Positions 61,058 to 64,000 of a DNA stretch of 64,000 bases are shown here, in pieces; position 1 is the first letter of the stretch, and each line of letters begins with the position of its first letter. The translations under genes were made by a program, and so were the position numbers. The notes below the pieces were generated by a model. That model saw only the letters and a list, made by a program, of their open reading frames with translations. It did no database searches and had not been told where the DNA came from. Where the stretch lies: positions 7,192,001 to 7,256,000 of the forward strand of contig NC_079514.1 of NCBI RefSeq assembly GCF_000801105.2, written 5' to 3'. Origin of the DNA: Raphanus sativus. Taxonomy: Eukaryota; Streptophyta; Magnoliopsida; Brassicales; Brassicaceae.

Positions 61058-62337
61058 TCTATACTATTAAAGTAGGATCCTATTCTGTTTTTACTAAAAA
61101 TACCTTTTTATTTATTAACATTACTTATTTCATTAAGGACAATTAATTAATATTAATAACACATTTATATTAGGTCATTATTTTTGGATCCAGCCCACTG
61201 CCCACATCATCTTTTTTGGGTCATTTGAGCCGATTAAGAAATCATATCCAATTCTTATTTTTTTCTCCAAGTTCAAATAATTTATTTTCAACCATTCTTA
61301 ATATTTTGTGTAGTAAACAAAAATTAATCACTTAATTATTATGTTTTTCTGTTTTTAATATAATTTAAGCATTCATAAAAAATTGAATTTTTTCATTGAA
61401 AAGTATAAATATTTATTAAAAGTGTATAATTTTTTATTAAAAAAATTAACCACATAATAAAATAAATTTATCAGAGTTATAACAACTTAATTCATTAAAA
61501 ATAAAGTTTAATTTTCTAAACATAAATACTCATTAGACCTGGACGTTCGGGTACCCATTCGGGTACAGATCGGTTCTTTCGGGTATCGGGTTTTTTGGGT
61601 TGTGAAATTAAACCCATTCGGGTATTATAAAATTTTGGGTCGGGTTTGAATCGGATCTTTCTGGGTCCGGGTGGGTTTAGTTCTCATGCATAAGAACCTG
61701 AAAATAACCAAATAACCAAATTATTTAAAACGGGTTCGGTTATTTGTACTCAAAGTAACCAAAGTATCCGATTCGATTCAAATTTTTGTATCCAAATTAC
61801 TCAAAAGTAACCAAAAGTAACCAAAAATATCCATTCTATACAGTTTTTTGGATAAACTTTTATCCAAACTATCATATTTTATCCAAAAATACTCAAAAGT
61901 ACCGAAAATAACTACTATAGTTAACTTATAATATTAATTTAAAATATTAAAATAATTATAAATATAATTATAACATATATTTTTAGATATATATTCACAT
62001 TTCGGATATCTGCGGGTACTCATTCGGTTCTCGGTTCGGGTCGGGTTCGGAACCTGTTCTTCGGATATAACAATTTAGAACTTATTCGGATATTTATCCC
62101 GGGTCTGATCGGGTTCGGGACCCTGATTTTCGGGTCGGTTTCGGGTTGGTTCTTCGGGTCTGGATATTGTGCTCAGGCCTATACTCTTTTAAAATGAAAC
62201 ACGATAAAGAAAGATAAAAAGCTTAAGTCTTTTATAAAAAAAAATATATGAAAATATGACATTTACTAAATATTTGTCAATTTAAAAAAAATAAAAGAAA
62301 ATAAATCCGCGCTTTAAAAGCGCGGATCAAAATCTAG
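61058..62337 (+). mobile_element. Non-autonomous Helitron (H4)
   Basis: Starts TCTATACTATTAAAGTAGGA after an A. Ends with the hairpin CCGCGCTTTAAAAGCGCGG and ATCAAAATCTAG before a T. A TTCGGGT-rich hAT-like element is nested inside. No Rep/helicase is visible. Confidence 0.82.
61534..62180. mobile_element. hAT-like TTCGGG-rich element nested in H4
   Basis: Begins TAGACCTGGACGTTCGGG and ends at CAGGCCT (complement AGGCCTGAGC). It is flanked by ATACTCAT (61526-61533) and ATACTCTT (62181-62188), an 8-bp duplication with one mismatch. Like the element inside H1, its two halves are full of TTCGGGT/ACCCGAA variants. Confidence 0.5.
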
Positions 62338-64000
62338 TTACTGATTAAATGATAATGTCAATTCAAAGACTACTAGATTTGAGTAAAGGGTAAATTAAGA
62401 ATTTAGTACAAATGTAAAACTAATCTTTGTAAATTAAATCAATTACTTTAAAGACAATATATTACAGTTTGTGAGAAATTGAGAAAGTATAATCCAAAAC
62501 AAAAGCAATTCTAAACAATTAATTGAATGTAACAACATTGTCCGAACCTTGTGGTCGAATTGTAAAAGAAAGGATTCAGAACGCCAAAATGTTTCATATT
62601 TGATCTACTGGTTACCGGCTATGTAAAACTAATTCGTATTATTTTTGGACATTTATGCAAATATAAACTGTTGTTTAGAGTAATTCCAATGTATACTTCT
62701 TTATTTTTCGCTAAAATAAATATTTATATTATATAAGTGTATTTACTCTAATATATCACTCTATAATATTTGTTCTGTTTCTAAATAAGTGTTATTTTAA
62801 TATTTTTTACACAGATAAAAAAAATAAAGAAAATATATGTAAGTTTTTATTAATTACACATCTCTGACCAATAATATTTAAGATAAATAAAATTATTTAT
62901 AAATTAATGTAGTTTGCAATTAATTTTCAGCTGAAAGTAAGTATAATTGTCATTAGAATTGTAAAATGATATTTTTTGTATAACAAAAAAATGTTAGATG
63001 ACACTCATTATGAAACACGTGGTATAGAGTTTTTCTATTTCAAAATGAAATATAAAGAAATAGTATTACTTTTTACCTATATTATATAGGTATACATTAG
63101 TACAAATTCACATCTATTATAGAGATTTTTATTTACAAAAATAGAGATGAAAATTAAGGTGAACTAAAAATGGTTTTAAAATCTATTTGTATATCGAAAA
63201 AAAAGTTTATCCTTAAGCTGCTGTACTTCCAATTAGAAATTAGTCTGGAATGCCTCAAATTAATTTAAAAAACCAACATTAATAAAGGCATGAAATTATT
63301 GGTTTGAAATGATTAGATCCAACTAATCTCCAACCAAAGACGGTCAAAGCCAAATAAAACCTCCAGCTCTCCGTGAGACCGAAGAGAAACCCATCCAAAT
63401 GGTTCAGACAATCGTGGACCCCACGCGCCGCTTCTCATCTATCCCCATTTGTTATTCTCTTTCCTCTCAAATTGGTCAACTTTTTAGTTAACCATGGTTA
63501 ACTAACAATAATTCGATTTCCAAAATTTATTTATGTACAGCCGATGATTACATCTGTGTTGGCCCAAGTTTTGCTTCTTTCTAACTTGCTTATACATCTT
63601 AACTTTTATATTTTTTACATGTATAACACATCTTAATTTAGTAAACTAATATGATTGCAGTACAAATAAGGTATAAATAATATTTTAAATTCTAAATAAA
63701 TTATCAATAACAGAGCAAGGCAATGATGGTGGAGAATGTTTTGAAGGACAGAAAAGACGAAGCATCTTAATGAAACCCACAAGATAACCCCAACCACATA
63801 TTATCATATGATTGCTTTGTTCATCTTAATTAAACTTCCATTTGTTGACAAAAAAAAACTTCCATTTTCTCCAAATATTTTAACTCATTATACCAATTGG
63901 GAATTAGATCACACCCACTCACATACATCTCCTTCCCCACTTCTAATATACGCGTGTACGTCCTTCAATCTAACGGCGAAGCTTTGTATCGATGTTCTCA
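62338..64000. other. Right edge of window, no recognised gene
   Basis: AT-rich. A degenerate Stowaway-like MITE may occupy about 62771-63023 (TGTTTCTAAATAAGTG at the left, TTATGAAACACGTGG at the right). The last 650 bp (63340-64000) is slightly less AT-rich and may be the promoter of a gene beyond the window. Confidence 0.35.

Overview
The window is nuclear plant DNA from the Brassicaceae, most likely a Brassica or close relative. It is AT-rich, has GT-AG introns, and carries families typical of crucifer genomes (Helitrons ending in a GC hairpin plus CTAG, CACTA, Mutator-like, hAT, Tourist and Stowaway elements, LINEs). Its recognisable host genes follow the order of Arabidopsis loci around AT4G17895-AT4G17810, recalled from memory: UBP20, AGD8 (ArfGAP), PYR1 (abscisic acid receptor), BCM2 (chloroplast CAAX-protease-like), an M20 deacetylase (NAOD/AT4G17830) and ZP1 (C2H2 repressor). 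MYC4 (AT4G17880), expected between AGD8 and PYR1, is not visible. That fits gene loss after polyploidy.

Layout. 0-9.5 kb: a Helitron with a nested hAT-like element, then UBP20 and AGD8 on the minus strand, separated by a second Helitron. 9.5-17.6 kb: gene-poor, with one uncertain small gene that may be tandemly duplicated, a GA microsatellite and a Harbinger-like element. 17.6-21.9 kb: a complete Mutator-like element with 248-bp inverted repeats and a perfect 9-bp target duplication. It carries two convergent genes, an apparently intact transposase and a GRF-type zinc-finger protein. 22.5-27.8 kb: a compact gene island, with PYR1 and BCM2 divergent and BCM2 and NAOD convergent. 29.0-33.3 kb: a CACTA element split by a Helitron that carries a bZIP gene fragment. 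36.5-37.1 kb: ZP1. 39.5-42.9 kb: a second CACTA element holding an OST3/OST6-like fragment. 43-64 kb: no host gene recognised; Helitrons, two LINE 3' ends, several MITEs, two 100-N assembly gaps and a region dense in TGTACA.

The host genes do not form a pathway; what they share is ancestral order. The most interesting object is the Mutator-like element. Like maize MuDR it has two convergent genes whose 5' ends lie inside opposite terminal repeats, but here the second gene encodes a GRF zinc finger plus coiled coil. The second point of note is that BCM2 cannot be spliced in frame at intron 5 as sequenced, because one nucleotide is missing. Locus numbers and family assignments rest on recognition from memory, not on a search.
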